NCBI RefSeq assembly: GCF_900107125.1
Contig: NZ_FNOU01000005.1
Coordinates: 85,118-149,117 of the forward strand
DNA from: Eubacterium barkeri
GTDB lineage: Bacteria; Bacillota; Clostridia; Eubacteriales; Eubacteriaceae
Direction: 5' to 3'
DNA: 64,000 bases
The first letter of the stretch is position 1, and each line of letters opens with the position of its first letter. Both the position numbers and the translations under genes were made by a program. Of this stretch, positions 1-8,628 are shown piece after piece. The notes below the pieces were generated by a model, which made no database searches, was not told where the DNA came from, and saw nothing but the letters and a program-made list of their open reading frames with translations.

Positions 1-292
1 TAACCGTAGACAACATATCCCGAAGCAGCTGCATCCCACAATCACTAAAGAAGGTACTGGCAAGCATCTGGGTTTTCTCCAGACGGTCCCTTTTTTCCCG
101 GCTTTCCACCAACTTCCCCACCGCAATGGTCACCACGGCAATTTGGACAGGGAGAAAGGCCCAGTCCTGGAGCAAGTAAAAGAAGGTATCCCGGGAATCA
201 TGGAAAACAAAGAACTGCACTGCGTAAATAAGGGCAGAAATCCCAAATAGAATACTGATAATAATTGGCGTCGTATATTTTTTCATCATCAT
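1..292 (-). CDS. Small membrane protein, N-terminal part, cut by window edge
   Basis: Reading leftward, the frame starts with Met-Met-Met-Lys-Lys-Tyr and stays open to the window edge, so only about 97 residues are seen. One hydrophobic segment lies at about residues 6-28 and a second at about 45-60, followed by a charged stretch rich in Glu, Lys and Arg. No family was recognised. The start overlaps the stop codon of the upstream ATPase as ATGA, which suggests translational coupling in one operon. Any of three consecutive ATG codons could be used; the first has an AGAGG site eight bases upstream. Its role is unknown, and co-transcription with the ATPase is inferred from the overlap only. Confidence 0.6.
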   Translation of the reverse strand, partial: MMMKKYTTPIIISILFGISALIYAVQFFVFHDSRDTFFYLLQDWAFLPVQIAVVTIAVGKLVESREKRDRLEKTQMLASTFFSDCGMQLLRDMLSTV

Positions 293-3075
293 CCTTTTTT
301 CCTCTGAAATCCCCGCTGAACAGCCTTTACCACCTCCGACACCAGAATAACAGAAAGTCCCAATCCAATAATTTTAAGCCACATAGTGAAGGACAGGGGA
401 ATAGTCCCATAGAAGATCCCGCCATACTGGGTGATGACCACCTGGAGCAGGAAGGTCAGGGCGAAGACCAGCAGCATCAGCCGATTGTTAAAGAAGTTTT
501 TAAAAATACTCGTCGGCGTCAATTCTCTACTATTAAAAGCATTGAAGAGATGCATGACCACAAAGAGGGTGAACAAAATAGTGTACTGCTCCCCGGGTGT
601 TCCCCCCAGAATATTAAAGAGTGCCTGGAGCATAAAGATAATGGACACATAGACCGCATTGGAAGTGATCCGGGTCATCATGCTGCCGTTGACGATGCTG
701 GCATCCCGGGGGATGGGGCGCCGGCCCAGAAGATCCTCCCGAATGGGTTCAAGCCCCAGGGTAAGGGCCGGCGGACCATCCATGATGATATTAATCCACA
801 GGAGCTGCAAAGCGGAGAAGGGTGATGCCATCCCCAATAGGATGCTGGTGAGCACGACGATGACCGACGAAAGGTTCACCGTCAGCTGAAACTGGATAAA
901 GCGCTGGAAATTCTCAAAAATTCCCCGGCCCCATTGCACCGCCTTGACAATGGTGGAGAAGGAATCGTCCAATAAAACAATATCGCTGGCCTCCTTAGAC
1001 ACCTCGGTCCCCGTAATGCCCATGGCAATCCCCACGTCTGCCTTTTTAATAGCCGGGGCATCGTTAATGCCATCGCCGGTGACCGCCACCACATTACCCA
1101 GTGTCTTCAGGGCAGAAACCACCCGCATTTTCACCGTTGGGGTACTCCGGGCAATCACCCGGATCTGGGGCAGACGGGCCTTGAGTTCCTCTTCGGTTAA
1201 ATCCTCCAGGCTAGCCGCTTCCACCACCTGTTCCCCAGCCTTTAAAATACCCAGTTCCTCGGCAATGGCCTGAGCCGTCAGGCTATTATCTCCCGTGAGC
1301 ATTTTCAGCTCAATTCCCGCGGCCCGACACCGTGCTACAGATTCATACACATCTCCCCTCAGTGGATCGGCGATGGCCACAAAGCCATCAAAAACCATAT
1401 CCGATTCAATGGAAACCCGTCTTTCCTCCAGGGCAGTGATGGGCATTTCCTGGGTTAATGGGCGATGGCAAAAGGCCAGTACCCGTTTAGCCTTGCGTTC
1501 AAAGCCCGCCATGGCGGCTTCAATCTGGGCTTTGTAATCCCCATTCATGGGCTCATTGACCCCATCCACCTCCACAAAGGCACATTGGGATAAAATTTTC
1601 TCTGGACTTCCCTTGGAATAGGCCATAAACCCCTGGTCCACTTCAATAATAGTAGTCATATTTTTCGTCTCGGAAGAGAACGGGAATACAAAGGAAACCG
1701 TGGCATCCTTCCGGATAGCATCGTAGGTTTTTCGAGGAAGGGTGGCATCGGTGCCTTCACCGCCATTGTATTTTTCATAGGCGGTAATCAGGGCACACTC
1801 TGTGGGATTCCCAATGAAGCGCACGGTCTCCCCGTCCATTTCGATGTCCGCAGTACTATTTAAAATGAAGTTCTCAATCAAATGAACATCGTTAATTTCT
1901 GAGGCCGGTATCCGGCGCTGGCAAACGCCCTCTGGCCAGTCTTCAGGGCTGACACAGGCCCGGCCACAATTATTTTTATGGGAGGCGATGACCATATCCG
2001 TCACCGTCATGCGGTTTTCCGTTAGTGTCCCGGTTTTATCCGAGCAGATCACATTGATACAGCCAATGGTTTCGCAGGCAATGAGCTTTTTCACCAGGGC
2101 ATTCTGTCTCGCCATCTTGATGATGTTCAGAGACAGGGATACCGCTACAATGGTGGGGAGTCCCTCAGGGACCGCTGCAACAATCAGGACGATACTGGTG
2201 ATAAAAGCCTCGGATACAGTGTCCAGATTAAAGGTGCCGCTTGATAAAAAGATAATACACTGGATGGTAAAGACGATGGCGGCTGCCGTCGCCCCCAGAA
2301 TGGTAATGAGCTTACCCAGGCGGTCCAGCTTTTCCTGGAGGGGGGTCTTGCCATCCCCTTCCACTGACAGCTCCCGGGCAATGCTGCCAAATTCCGTGGC
2401 GTCTCCCACAGCGGTCACCACAGCAGTACCGCTCCCCCCGGTGACAAAGCAGCCGGAGTACAGCATGTTTACCCGTTCCGCCACCGGGGTCTTGGGATTG
2501 TCGAAAATCAGGTTTCCATCTTTTTTAACGGGGTTACTCTCTCCGGTGAGGGAGGACTCGTCCACCCGCAGCTCCTGGGTGTCCAAAAGTCTGGCATCCG
2601 CGGAAATCATATCTCCAGTGGCGATTTCCATAATATCCCCAACCACCAGCTCCTTCTGGCTGATAAGGGTAACGCCGCCCCCTCGGATGACTTTGACCTG
2701 GACGTCTTCATTAATTTTGTTCAGGGCATCAAAGGCCTTTTCTGAACGGCCTTCCATGATCACCGTCACCCCAACCGCTAAAAAAATAGCAGCAAAGATA
2801 CCGATACATTCAATAAACTCGGTTTGTCCCCCGGTGAATAGACGGATGAAATTCACCCCCAGGGTGATGGCTGCGGCGGTGAGAAGCATGATGATCATGG
2901 GCTCTGTTAACGCATCCCAAATTTTCTTCCAAACCGATTTTGCCTTTGCCTTCGTAAAGGTGTTGGCGCCATTTACCGCCCGGCTCTCCGCTGCCGCCTC
3001 TGGCGTTAAGCCACTGCTGGGATCAACACCCAGTTTAGACAATACTGCTTCTGCACTCTCTCTAAATGCTTGCAT
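289..3075 (-). CDS. P-type cation ATPase, PMCA-like, probable Mn2+/Ca2+ exporter
   Basis: This 928-residue membrane pump carries all P-type ATPase marks: TGES near residue 178, PEGLP in TM4 near 303, the phosphorylated Asp of DKTGT near 346, MLTGDN near 592 and TGDGIND near 666. TM5 reads QFQLTVN as in plasma-membrane (P2B) Ca2+ ATPases and lacks the SERCA site-I glutamate; TM6 has N-x4-D. One ion per cycle is therefore expected from family knowledge. There is no calmodulin-type tail. The open frame extends 16 codons further upstream, but the start at 3075 has an AGAGGAGG site and lies beyond the riboswitch terminator, so it is preferred. The Mn2+ riboswitch upstream points to manganese efflux, though Ca2+ cannot be excluded. 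Confidence 0.95.
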   Translation of the reverse strand: MQAFRESAEAVLSKLGVDPSSGLTPEAAAESRAVNGANTFTKAKAKSVWKKIWDALTEPMIIMLLTAAAITLGVNFIRLFTGGQTEFIECIGIFAAIFLAVGVTVIMEGRSEKAFDALNKINEDVQVKVIRGGGVTLISQKELVVGDIMEIATGDMISADARLLDTQELRVDESSLTGESNPVKKDGNLIFDNPKTPVAERVNMLYSGCFVTGGSGTAVVTAVGDATEFGSIARELSVEGDGKTPLQEKLDRLGKLITILGATAAAIVFTIQCIIFLSSGTFNLDTVSEAFITSIVLIVAAVPEGLPTIVAVSLSLNIIKMARQNALVKKLIACETIGCINVICSDKTGTLTENRMTVTDMVIASHKNNCGRACVSPEDWPEGVCQRRIPASEINDVHLIENFILNSTADIEMDGETVRFIGNPTECALITAYEKYNGGEGTDATLPRKTYDAIRKDATVSFVFPFSSETKNMTTIIEVDQGFMAYSKGSPEKILSQCAFVEVDGVNEPMNGDYKAQIEAAMAGFERKAKRVLAFCHRPLTQEMPITALEERRVSIESDMVFDGFVAIADPLRGDVYESVARCRAAGIELKMLTGDNSLTAQAIAEELGILKAGEQVVEAASLEDLTEEELKARLPQIRVIARSTPTVKMRVVSALKTLGNVVAVTGDGINDAPAIKKADVGIAMGITGTEVSKEASDIVLLDDSFSTIVKAVQWGRGIFENFQRFIQFQLTVNLSSVIVVLTSILLGMASPFSALQLLWINIIMDGPPALTLGLEPIREDLLGRRPIPRDASIVNGSMMTRITSNAVYVSIIFMLQALFNILGGTPGEQYTILFTLFVVMHLFNAFNSRELTPTSIFKNFFNNRLMLLVFALTFLLQVVITQYGGIFYGTIPLSFTMWLKIIGLGLSVILVSEVVKAVQRGFQRKKG

Positions 3076-3123
3076 TCTTCCTCCTCTTACAGTGTACACT
3101 TTTATAGTTCTGTTCCCTAACAT

Positions 3124-3245
3124 GAAAAAAAACGAGACTTTTGGTACAAAATTGTACCAAAAGTCTCGTTACCATTCAGGTCCTAAAGCCAGGCCAATGG
3201 CCAGTCTGTTGACTTTAGTGTTTTAACTACTCCCTTTTGTCCCTC
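3124..3245 (-). promoter_or_regulatory. yybP-ykoY manganese riboswitch with transcription terminator
   Basis: Read on the minus strand, the leader holds GGGAGTAG (3227-3234), a stem CTAAAG/CTTTAG with the characteristic internal loop, and ACGAGACTTTTGG (3157-3169), matching the Mn2+-sensing yybP-ykoY aptamer. P1 would pair CAAAAG (3234-3239) with CTTTTG (3158-3163). The same 3' strand is the first arm of a perfect 19-bp inverted repeat (3131-3170) ending in a run of T, an intrinsic terminator. Aptamer folding and terminator formation therefore exclude each other. This predicts that Mn2+ binding turns transcription on, as in known members that precede P-type ATPase genes. Confidence 0.87.
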
Positions 3246-3246
3246 T

Positions 3247-3275
3247 ATTGTAATTGAAGGACTTTCAGGTGTCAA
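3247..3275 (-). promoter_or_regulatory. SigmaA-type promoter of the riboswitch-ATPase unit
   Basis: On the minus strand TTGACA (3270-3275) is followed after exactly 17 bases by TACAAT (3247-3252). Transcription would start near 3240, directly before the riboswitch aptamer. Confidence 0.8.
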
Positions 3276-3295
3276 GAAAAAATCCTTGTAATGCC

Positions 3296-3691
3296 CTAAA
3301 TTCCCATTCCCATAAACATGCCAATAAAGTATGGGATGAGCCAGACCAGCCAGACGAAGAGGCTGAATTTATGGAAGGCTTCCTGTTGGTGGGCGTTGCC
3401 TTTACTCAAAGTCCAAGTGGCCCAAATGGCATGGAACAGCATCAGCGCAATAGCCAGGGCTCCGGTAACGCCATGAATAGCCAGCTCAGTGGGGCTCATC
3501 CCCCCGCCACCAGTTCTTGAAATAACCGACATCAGGGTCGTTCCGGTGGTGTCACACACCAGACCCATCCAAAAGATGACCACATGCCATTTTAATAAGC
3601 GCTTCTCCCGCCGCTCCCCAAATACACCAATGGTGTAAAAAACCAATGCCAGGGTAATGGCAATAATTGCAAAAATTAATTTCATATCCAT
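3296..3691 (-). CDS. HsmA-like (TIGR03987) four-helix membrane protein
   Basis: This 131-residue protein has four hydrophobic segments, at about residues 3-24, 36-55, 70-92 and 108-130. It carries the conserved pattern FYTIGVF.ER near the first helix and WHVVIFW...D.TGT in the second, which I associate with the HsmA/TIGR03987 family. The biochemical function of that family is not established. The gene is transcribed toward the riboswitch and ATPase, but the ATPase unit has its own promoter, so joint control is uncertain. The first Met is used here; a second Met two codons later is possible. Confidence 0.75.
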   Translation of the reverse strand: MDMKLIFAIIAITLALVFYTIGVFGERREKRLLKWHVVIFWMGLVCDTTGTTLMSVISRTGGGGMSPTELAIHGVTGALAIALMLFHAIWATWTLSKGNAHQQEAFHKFSLFVWLVWLIPYFIGMFMGMGI

Positions 3692-3800
3692 CTCTGTTTA
3701 ACCGATCCTTTCATACGTGTTCTTCTTTAGTTTAACCCTATTAGTATGACCTGTAAACTCCTGAATCTGAACTTCAATTGAGTTTAAGACTTCCCCTCAC

Positions 3801-3857
3801 TTTACCTGTATTTAACATAACTAGTCTTTTGGTTTTAACAAAGCTTTTATACAATAA
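3801..3857 (+). promoter_or_regulatory. Candidate Pho box and promoter of pstS
   Basis: T-rich motifs resembling TTAACA recur about every 11 bases: TTTACC at 3801, TTAACA at 3812, a weak match near 3824, TTAACA at 3835 and TTATAC at 3847. Bacillus-type PhoP boxes have this 11-base period. The last overlaps a TACAAT -10 element (3850-3855) with a poor -35, as expected for an activator-dependent promoter. The operon encodes its own response regulator. Confidence 0.5.
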
Positions 3858-3897
3858 ATCCATCGTAAATGATAAATAAAAGGAGAAAACATTTATT

Positions 3898-4767
3898 ATG
3901 AAAAAAGCATTTACCCTTCTCTGTGTGACATTATTAATGGCTGTCACCCTGGCCGGCTGCGGTGGCGGATCTGCCAGTGGCGGGAGCATTACTGTCATCT
4001 CTCGTGAGGATGGCTCCGGTACCCGGGGCGCTTTCATCGAATTGTTTGGTATTGAAGAAAAAGACTCCGCCGGTAACAAAGTCGATAAAACCATCGATTC
4101 TGCGGATATCACCAATAGTACCTCTGTCATGCTGACCAGTGTCGCCGGCAACACAGACGCCATCGGCTATGTTTCTCTGGGCTCTCTCAACGATACCGTC
4201 AAAGCGGTAAAAATCGATGGGGCTGAAGCCACTGCTGCAAACATCGACAACGGGAGTTACAAAATTTCCCGTCCGTTTAACATCGTTACTAAAGAGGGTT
4301 TATCCGATGTGTCCAAGGATTTCGTGGACTACATTCTTTCTGCTGATGGCCAGGCGATCGTTGAAGAAACAGGCTATATCAAGGCCTCGACCAATGGCGC
4401 TTATGCCGGAACCAAGCCTGCCGGTAAGATTACTGTTGCGGGTTCCTCCTCTGTCACCCCTGTAATGGAGAAATTGAAAGAAGCTTACCTGAAGGTTAAC
4501 CCCAACGCCGAAATCGAAGTTCAGCAAAGTGATTCCACCACGGGTGTCAATAGCACCGTCGATGGCATTTGCGATATCGGGATGGCATCCCGTGGGTTAA
4601 AGGACAGTGAAAAATCCAAGGGTGTTACGGCAACGGTTATCGCTACCGATGGGATCGCTGTTATCGTTAATAAAGATAATAGTGTGGACAATCTGACAAA
4701 AGATCAGGTCAAGGAAATCTACACCGGAACCATCACCACCTGGGATGAAGTCACTCCCGCAAACTAA
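3898..4767 (+). CDS. pstS: PstS phosphate-binding lipoprotein, circularly permuted
   Basis: This 289-residue protein has a signal peptide with lipobox LAGC (Cys21), so it is anchored outside the membrane. It belongs to the PstS family, but the halves are in reversed order. Residues about 31-160 match the usual second half (SREDGSGTR at 35-43, then AIGYVSLGSL and YKISRPF). Residues about 177-289 match the usual first half (ITVAGSSSVTP, DIGMASR, IATDGIAVIVN, YTGTITTWDEV). The break falls in the loop between TWDEV and the ITVVSRE strand of normal PstS. The frame is open and all phosphate-loop motifs are kept, so it is probably functional. It heads the pst operon. Confidence 0.93.
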   Translation: MKKAFTLLCVTLLMAVTLAGCGGGSASGGSITVISREDGSGTRGAFIELFGIEEKDSAGNKVDKTIDSADITNSTSVMLTSVAGNTDAIGYVSLGSLNDTVKAVKIDGAEATAANIDNGSYKISRPFNIVTKEGLSDVSKDFVDYILSADGQAIVEETGYIKASTNGAYAGTKPAGKITVAGSSSVTPVMEKLKEAYLKVNPNAEIEVQQSDSTTGVNSTVDGICDIGMASRGLKDSEKSKGVTATVIATDGIAVIVNKDNSVDNLTKDQVKEIYTGTITTWDEVTPAN

Positions 4768-4842
4768 AGCCCTTCCCCATTTGTATGCTCCCTCTTCGGA
4801 GGGAGCCTTCTTTGTAAATTTGATATTGGAGACATTTTATCG

Positions 4843-5694
4843 ATGAAAGAATTGAGAGAAAATTTCATGAAGGGCGTGTTCATCGCCGCCGCCTGTGTTT
4901 CCATCCTTGCCGTTATAATGATCTGCTTGTTCCTCTTCGTCAATGGCATTCCCGCCATTGCGAAGATTGGGCTCTTCAATTTCCTTTTCGGCGAGGTCTG
5001 GAAGCCAAGCAATAACCTCTATGGTATCCTCCCCATGATTCTGGGCTCTATTTACGTCACCGCTGGAGCCATTGTCATCGGGGTCCCCATTGGTTTGTTA
5101 ACTGCCATCTTCATGGCCCGCTTCTGCCCCCCGGGGCTTTACAAGATTTTAAAACCCTCCGTAGACTTACTGGCTGGTATCCCTTCTGTTGTCTACGGCT
5201 TTTTTGGACTGATGGTCTTCGTCCCTATGATCCGAGGGATTTTTGGCGGTTCTGGTACAAGTATGCTGGCTGCCTGCCTGATTCTGGGTATTATGATCCT
5301 TCCTACCATCATCAGTGTCAGTGAATCCGCACTGCGAGCGGTGCCGAACAGCTACTATGAAGGGGCTCTGGCACTGGGCGCTACCCATGAGCGTTCTGTC
5401 TTTTTTACTGTCGTGCCCGCAGCCAAATCCGGTATTTTAGCTGGAGTAATCCTTGGGGTTGGTCGGGCCATCGGAGAAACCATGGCTGTTATTATGATTG
5501 CAGGGAATCAGGCGGCAATGCCGAGGGGCCTGCTAAAAGGTGTTCGCACCCTAACGGCAAATATTGTTTTGGAGATGGGCTACGCCGCTGACCTCCATCG
5601 AGAAGCCCTGATTGCAACAGCCGTGGTGCTTTTTGTATTCATCCTGATTATTAATTTATGCTTCTCCATCTTAAAAAGGAGGACTGACGCATGA
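4843..5694 (+). CDS. pstC: Phosphate ABC transporter permease PstC
   Basis: This 283-residue inner-membrane permease has about six hydrophobic helices, starting at about residues 10-33. The cytoplasmic coupling loop contains the pattern YYEGALALGATHERSVF, followed by VVPAAKSGILAGVILGVGRAIGETMAV, which is typical of PstC/PstA proteins. With PstA it forms the phosphate channel served by PstS and PstB. It lies 75 bases after pstS and overlaps pstA by four bases (ATGA), which supports coupled translation. Confidence 0.95.
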   Translation: MKELRENFMKGVFIAAACVSILAVIMICLFLFVNGIPAIAKIGLFNFLFGEVWKPSNNLYGILPMILGSIYVTAGAIVIGVPIGLLTAIFMARFCPPGLYKILKPSVDLLAGIPSVVYGFFGLMVFVPMIRGIFGGSGTSMLAACLILGIMILPTIISVSESALRAVPNSYYEGALALGATHERSVFFTVVPAAKSGILAGVILGVGRAIGETMAVIMIAGNQAAMPRGLLKGVRTLTANIVLEMGYAADLHREALIATAVVLFVFILIINLCFSILKRRTDA

Positions 5695-6524
5695 CCCAAT
5701 CAAGTAAAATACAGGCTAAGGTATTAAAGGGTCTGGTTTGGTTTGGTGCCATCATGACCATTGGCATCCTGGCTTTTCTGGTATTATACATTTTGATTAT
5801 GGGGGTTCCTAATCTCTCTTTGGATTTATTTGCTTTTAAATATACCACCGAGAATGTTTCCCTTTTTCCAGCCCTGGTCAATACCATTATTATGATTGCC
5901 GTAACTTTAGTAATTTCTGTGCCCCTGGGCATCGGTTCGGCTATTTTCCTGGAAGAATATGCCAAACGTGGTAATATACTGGTTAAATTCGTGGCCATTA
6001 CCACCGAAACCCTTTCGGGGATTCCCTCCATCGTCTACGGGATTTTCGGGATGCTGTTCTTCGTCACTACATTGGGCTGGGGTTATTCCATGTTGGCAGG
6101 CTCTTGCACCCTGGCCATCATGATCCTTCCCCTGATTATGCGTACCACCCAGGAAGCGCTGAAATCTGTGCCGGATAGCTATCGGGAAGGAAGCTTTGGC
6201 CTGGGCGCCGGACGGCTGCGGACCGTATTTCGTATTATCTTACCGGCCGCCTCTCCGGGGATCTTTGCCGGAATCGTGTTGGCCGTCGGTCGAATTGTTG
6301 GGGAAACCGCAGCGCTGATTTACACAGCAGGTACCGTGGCCCAGATCCCCCCCAACCTCATGGGCTCTGGACGGACCCTGGCCATCCATATGTATGCGCT
6401 ATGGAGTGAAGGGCTAAACACCGGCCAATCCTATGCCACGGCAGTGGTGCTCCTCGTCATCGTCATCCTGCTGAATTTACTATCGGATAAAATCGCTCAA
6501 AAAATCGCCAGTGGCGGTAACTAA
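5691..6524 (+). CDS. pstA: Phosphate ABC transporter permease PstA
   Basis: This 277-residue permease is the partner of PstC. It has an N-terminal helix at about residues 18-42 and further helices through the C-terminus. The EAA-like coupling loop reads SYREGSFGLGAGRLRTVF, followed by ILPAASPGIFAGIVLAVGRIVGETAAL. Its start overlaps the pstC stop and its stop is 12 bases before pstB, so the three transporter genes are almost certainly one transcript. Confidence 0.95.
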   Translation: MTQSSKIQAKVLKGLVWFGAIMTIGILAFLVLYILIMGVPNLSLDLFAFKYTTENVSLFPALVNTIIMIAVTLVISVPLGIGSAIFLEEYAKRGNILVKFVAITTETLSGIPSIVYGIFGMLFFVTTLGWGYSMLAGSCTLAIMILPLIMRTTQEALKSVPDSYREGSFGLGAGRLRTVFRIILPAASPGIFAGIVLAVGRIVGETAALIYTAGTVAQIPPNLMGSGRTLAIHMYALWSEGLNTGQSYATAVVLLVIVILLNLLSDKIAQKIASGGN

Positions 6525-6536
6525 TTGGAGAAAAAT

Positions 6537-7286
6537 ATGGATAAAATCGTAACCAAAAACCTCAATTTATTTTACGGTGATTTCCACGCTTTAAAGGATA
6601 TTAACCTGGGGCTTCCGGAAAATCAAATCACCGCCTTAATCGGCCCCTCGGGCTGTGGAAAATCGACCTACTTGAAAACCCTGAACCGGATGAACGATCT
6701 GATTGAGGGCTGTAAGATCACCGGGGATATTACCCTGGATGGTGAAGATATCTATAAGGGGATGGACGTCAACCTCCTGCGTAAGCGGGTGGGTATGGTC
6801 TTTCAAAAGCCCAATCCATTCCCCATGAGTGTCTATGATAACATCGCCTACGGACCCCGGACCCACGGCATTAAAAACAAAGCCCAGCTCGATGATATTG
6901 TGGAAAAATCCCTACGAGGGGCTGCTATTTGGGGGGAACTTAAAGACCGCCTTAAGAAAAGCGCCCTGGGTTTATCCGGTGGCCAACAGCAGCGGCTTTG
7001 CATTGCCAGGGCCTTAGCCGTAGAGCCGGAGGTCCTCCTCATGGATGAACCGACCTCGGCACTTGATCCTATTTCAACGGCAAAGATTGAAGACCTTGCC
7101 ATTGAACTGAAAGAAAAGTATACTATCATTATCGTTACCCACTCCATGCAGCAGGCCACTCGGATTTCAGACCGTACCGCCTTCTTCCTGCTCGGAGAGG
7201 TGATTGAGTATAACGAGACGGAGGTTCTCTTCTCCACCCCCGTTCATAAGAAAACCGAAGATTATATTACAGGGAGGTTCGGATGA
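6537..7286 (+). CDS. pstB: Phosphate ABC transporter ATPase PstB
   Basis: This 249-residue cytoplasmic ATPase has Walker [10 protein letters not shown] at 36-44, the signature LSGGQQQRL, Walker B with MDEPTSALD and an H-loop in [10 protein letters not shown]. The length and the [16 protein letters not shown] segment after the Q-loop are typical of PstB. A TTG codon four codons upstream is also in frame, but the ATG at 6537 has GGAG seven bases upstream and is preferred. Its stop overlaps the phoU start. Confidence 0.96.
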   Translation: MDKIVTKNLNLFYGDFHALKDINLGLPENQITALIGPSGCGKSTYLKTLNRMNDLIEGCKITGDITLDGEDIYKGMDVNLLRKRVGMVFQKPNPFPMSVYDNIAYGPRTHGIKNKAQLDDIVEKSLRGAAIWGELKDRLKKSALGLSGGQQQRLCIARALAVEPEVLLMDEPTSALDPISTAKIEDLAIELKEKYTIIIVTHSMQQATRISDRTAFFLLGEVIEYNETEVLFSTPVHKKTEDYITGRFG

Positions 7287-7951
7287 TGCGTAATCGATTT
7301 GATGAACAATTAGAAAAACTAAACAATGATTTAATTGCCATGGGCAGCCTGTGTGAAACGGCCATTGCCCGGGCCTGTAAGGCTCTTACTAAAAACGATG
7401 CCGCCATGGCCAAGGAAGCCATCCTTGCCGATGATGAAATCGACCAGATGGAACGGGATATCGAAGACCTCTGCCTGCGACTCCTCCTCCAGCAGCAGCC
7501 TGTTGCCAGGGATCTACGTCTGATTTCCTCTGCCCTTAAAATGATTACCGATATGGAACGCATCGGCGACCAGGCTGCGGATATTGCTGAAATCGTCAGC
7601 TCCTCTAACCTCAGCCACTATGCTGAAATTATCCCCATTCCAGAGATGGCGAAAGCGACCATTGCCATGGTAACCAATAGTATTGACGCCTATGTCAAAC
7701 GGGATTTAGAAATGGCCAAAGGGGTCCTCATTGCAGATGATGTGGTAGATGCCTATTTCATCAAAATTCGGGATGACCTCATTGAGCTTATCGCAGGGAA
7801 TAAAACCCTGGGAGCCCAGGCCCTGGATATTCTTATGATTGTCAAATACTTAGAACGTATTGGTGATCATGCCACTAATATTGCTGGGTGGGTGGTCTTT
7901 TCCATCACTGGCGAACATGGAGAGGTCCCCATTACCACCGAGAGGTCCTAA
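7283..7951 (+). CDS. phoU: PhoU phosphate signalling regulator
   Basis: This 222-residue helical protein has two PhoU domains, at about residues 10-100 and 115-210. Each ends in the metal-binding helix pattern: [13 protein letters not shown] near residue 92 and [15 protein letters not shown] near 193. PhoU links the transport state of PstSCAB to the PhoR kinase and keeps the Pho regulon off when phosphate is plentiful. It overlaps the end of pstB by four bases and precedes the response regulator by two bases. Confidence 0.94.
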   Translation: MMRNRFDEQLEKLNNDLIAMGSLCETAIARACKALTKNDAAMAKEAILADDEIDQMERDIEDLCLRLLLQQQPVARDLRLISSALKMITDMERIGDQAADIAEIVSSSNLSHYAEIIPIPEMAKATIAMVTNSIDAYVKRDLEMAKGVLIADDVVDAYFIKIRDDLIELIAGNKTLGAQALDILMIVKYLERIGDHATNIAGWVVFSITGEHGEVPITTERS

Positions 7952-7953
7952 CC

Positions 7954-8628
7954 ATGATTTATATTGTAGAGGATGATTCCGGTATCCGCGAACTGGTCAT
8001 GTATACCCTGCAAAATTCCGGCTATACGGTCTGTGGATTCGAACAAGGTGACGAACTGTTTTCTTCCTTATCTGATCCCTTTCCTGAGCTCATCCTGCTG
8101 GATATCATGCTTCCTGGTGAAGATGGTATCCAAATTCTTAAAAAATTACGACAAGACGAACGGACTAAGGCAATCCCCATTATTATGCTCACGGCAAAAA
8201 GTGCCGAGTACGATAAGGTCATCGGCTTAGACAATGGTGCCGACGACTATGTGACCAAGCCCTTTGGCATGATGGAGCTGCTCTCCCGCATTAAAGCGGT
8301 GCTTCGCAGAAGCACCCCCCATCCATCCAGCCAGATTCTCTCCTATAAAAACATCCTCATCGACGAACGGGCCCACCAAGCGACTGTAGACGGTACCCCC
8401 GTGGATCTGACACTCAAGGAATACAATCTTCTCAACCTGCTGATGCATAATATCGGCACGGTACTTACCCGAGACATGCTCCTTTCTAAAGTATGGGGCT
8501 ACGATTTTGACGGTGAAACCCGTACGGTAGATGTCCATATCCGGACACTGAGACAGAAATTAGGCGAGGAGCACTCCATCATCGAAACCGTTCGTGGCGT
8601 CGGCTACCGCATAGGAGGCCACACATGA
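7954..8628 (+). CDS. phoB: PhoB/PhoP-type response regulator
   Basis: This 224-residue OmpR-family regulator has a receiver domain at about 1-115, with acidic pocket D7-D8, phospho-acceptor D50 in LLDIMLPGEDG, and a Lys in VTKPFG near 101. A winged-helix DNA-binding domain follows at about 128-224 (RTVDVHIRTLRQKLG, VRGVGYRI). The frame is open 22 codons further upstream inside phoU, but the ATG at 7954 fits the family start (MIYIVEDD). It probably binds the 11-base repeats before pstS. It overlaps the kinase gene by four bases. Confidence 0.95.
   Translation: MIYIVEDDSGIRELVMYTLQNSGYTVCGFEQGDELFSSLSDPFPELILLDIMLPGEDGIQILKKLRQDERTKAIPIIMLTAKSAEYDKVIGLDNGADDYVTKPFGMMELLSRIKAVLRRSTPHPSSQILSYKNILIDERAHQATVDGTPVDLTLKEYNLLNLLMHNIGTVLTRDMLLSKVWGYDFDGETRTVDVHIRTLRQKLGEEHSIIETVRGVGYRIGGHT

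Noticed and set aside
265..825. Plus-strand open frame of 186 codons
   Set aside because: It lies antisense to the ATPase C-terminus, with low-complexity polar sequence and no ribosome site.
1988..3226. Long plus-strand open frame of 412 codons opposite the P-type ATPase
   Set aside because: It is antisense to a fully conserved ATPase frame, has no recognisable protein features and runs into the riboswitch.
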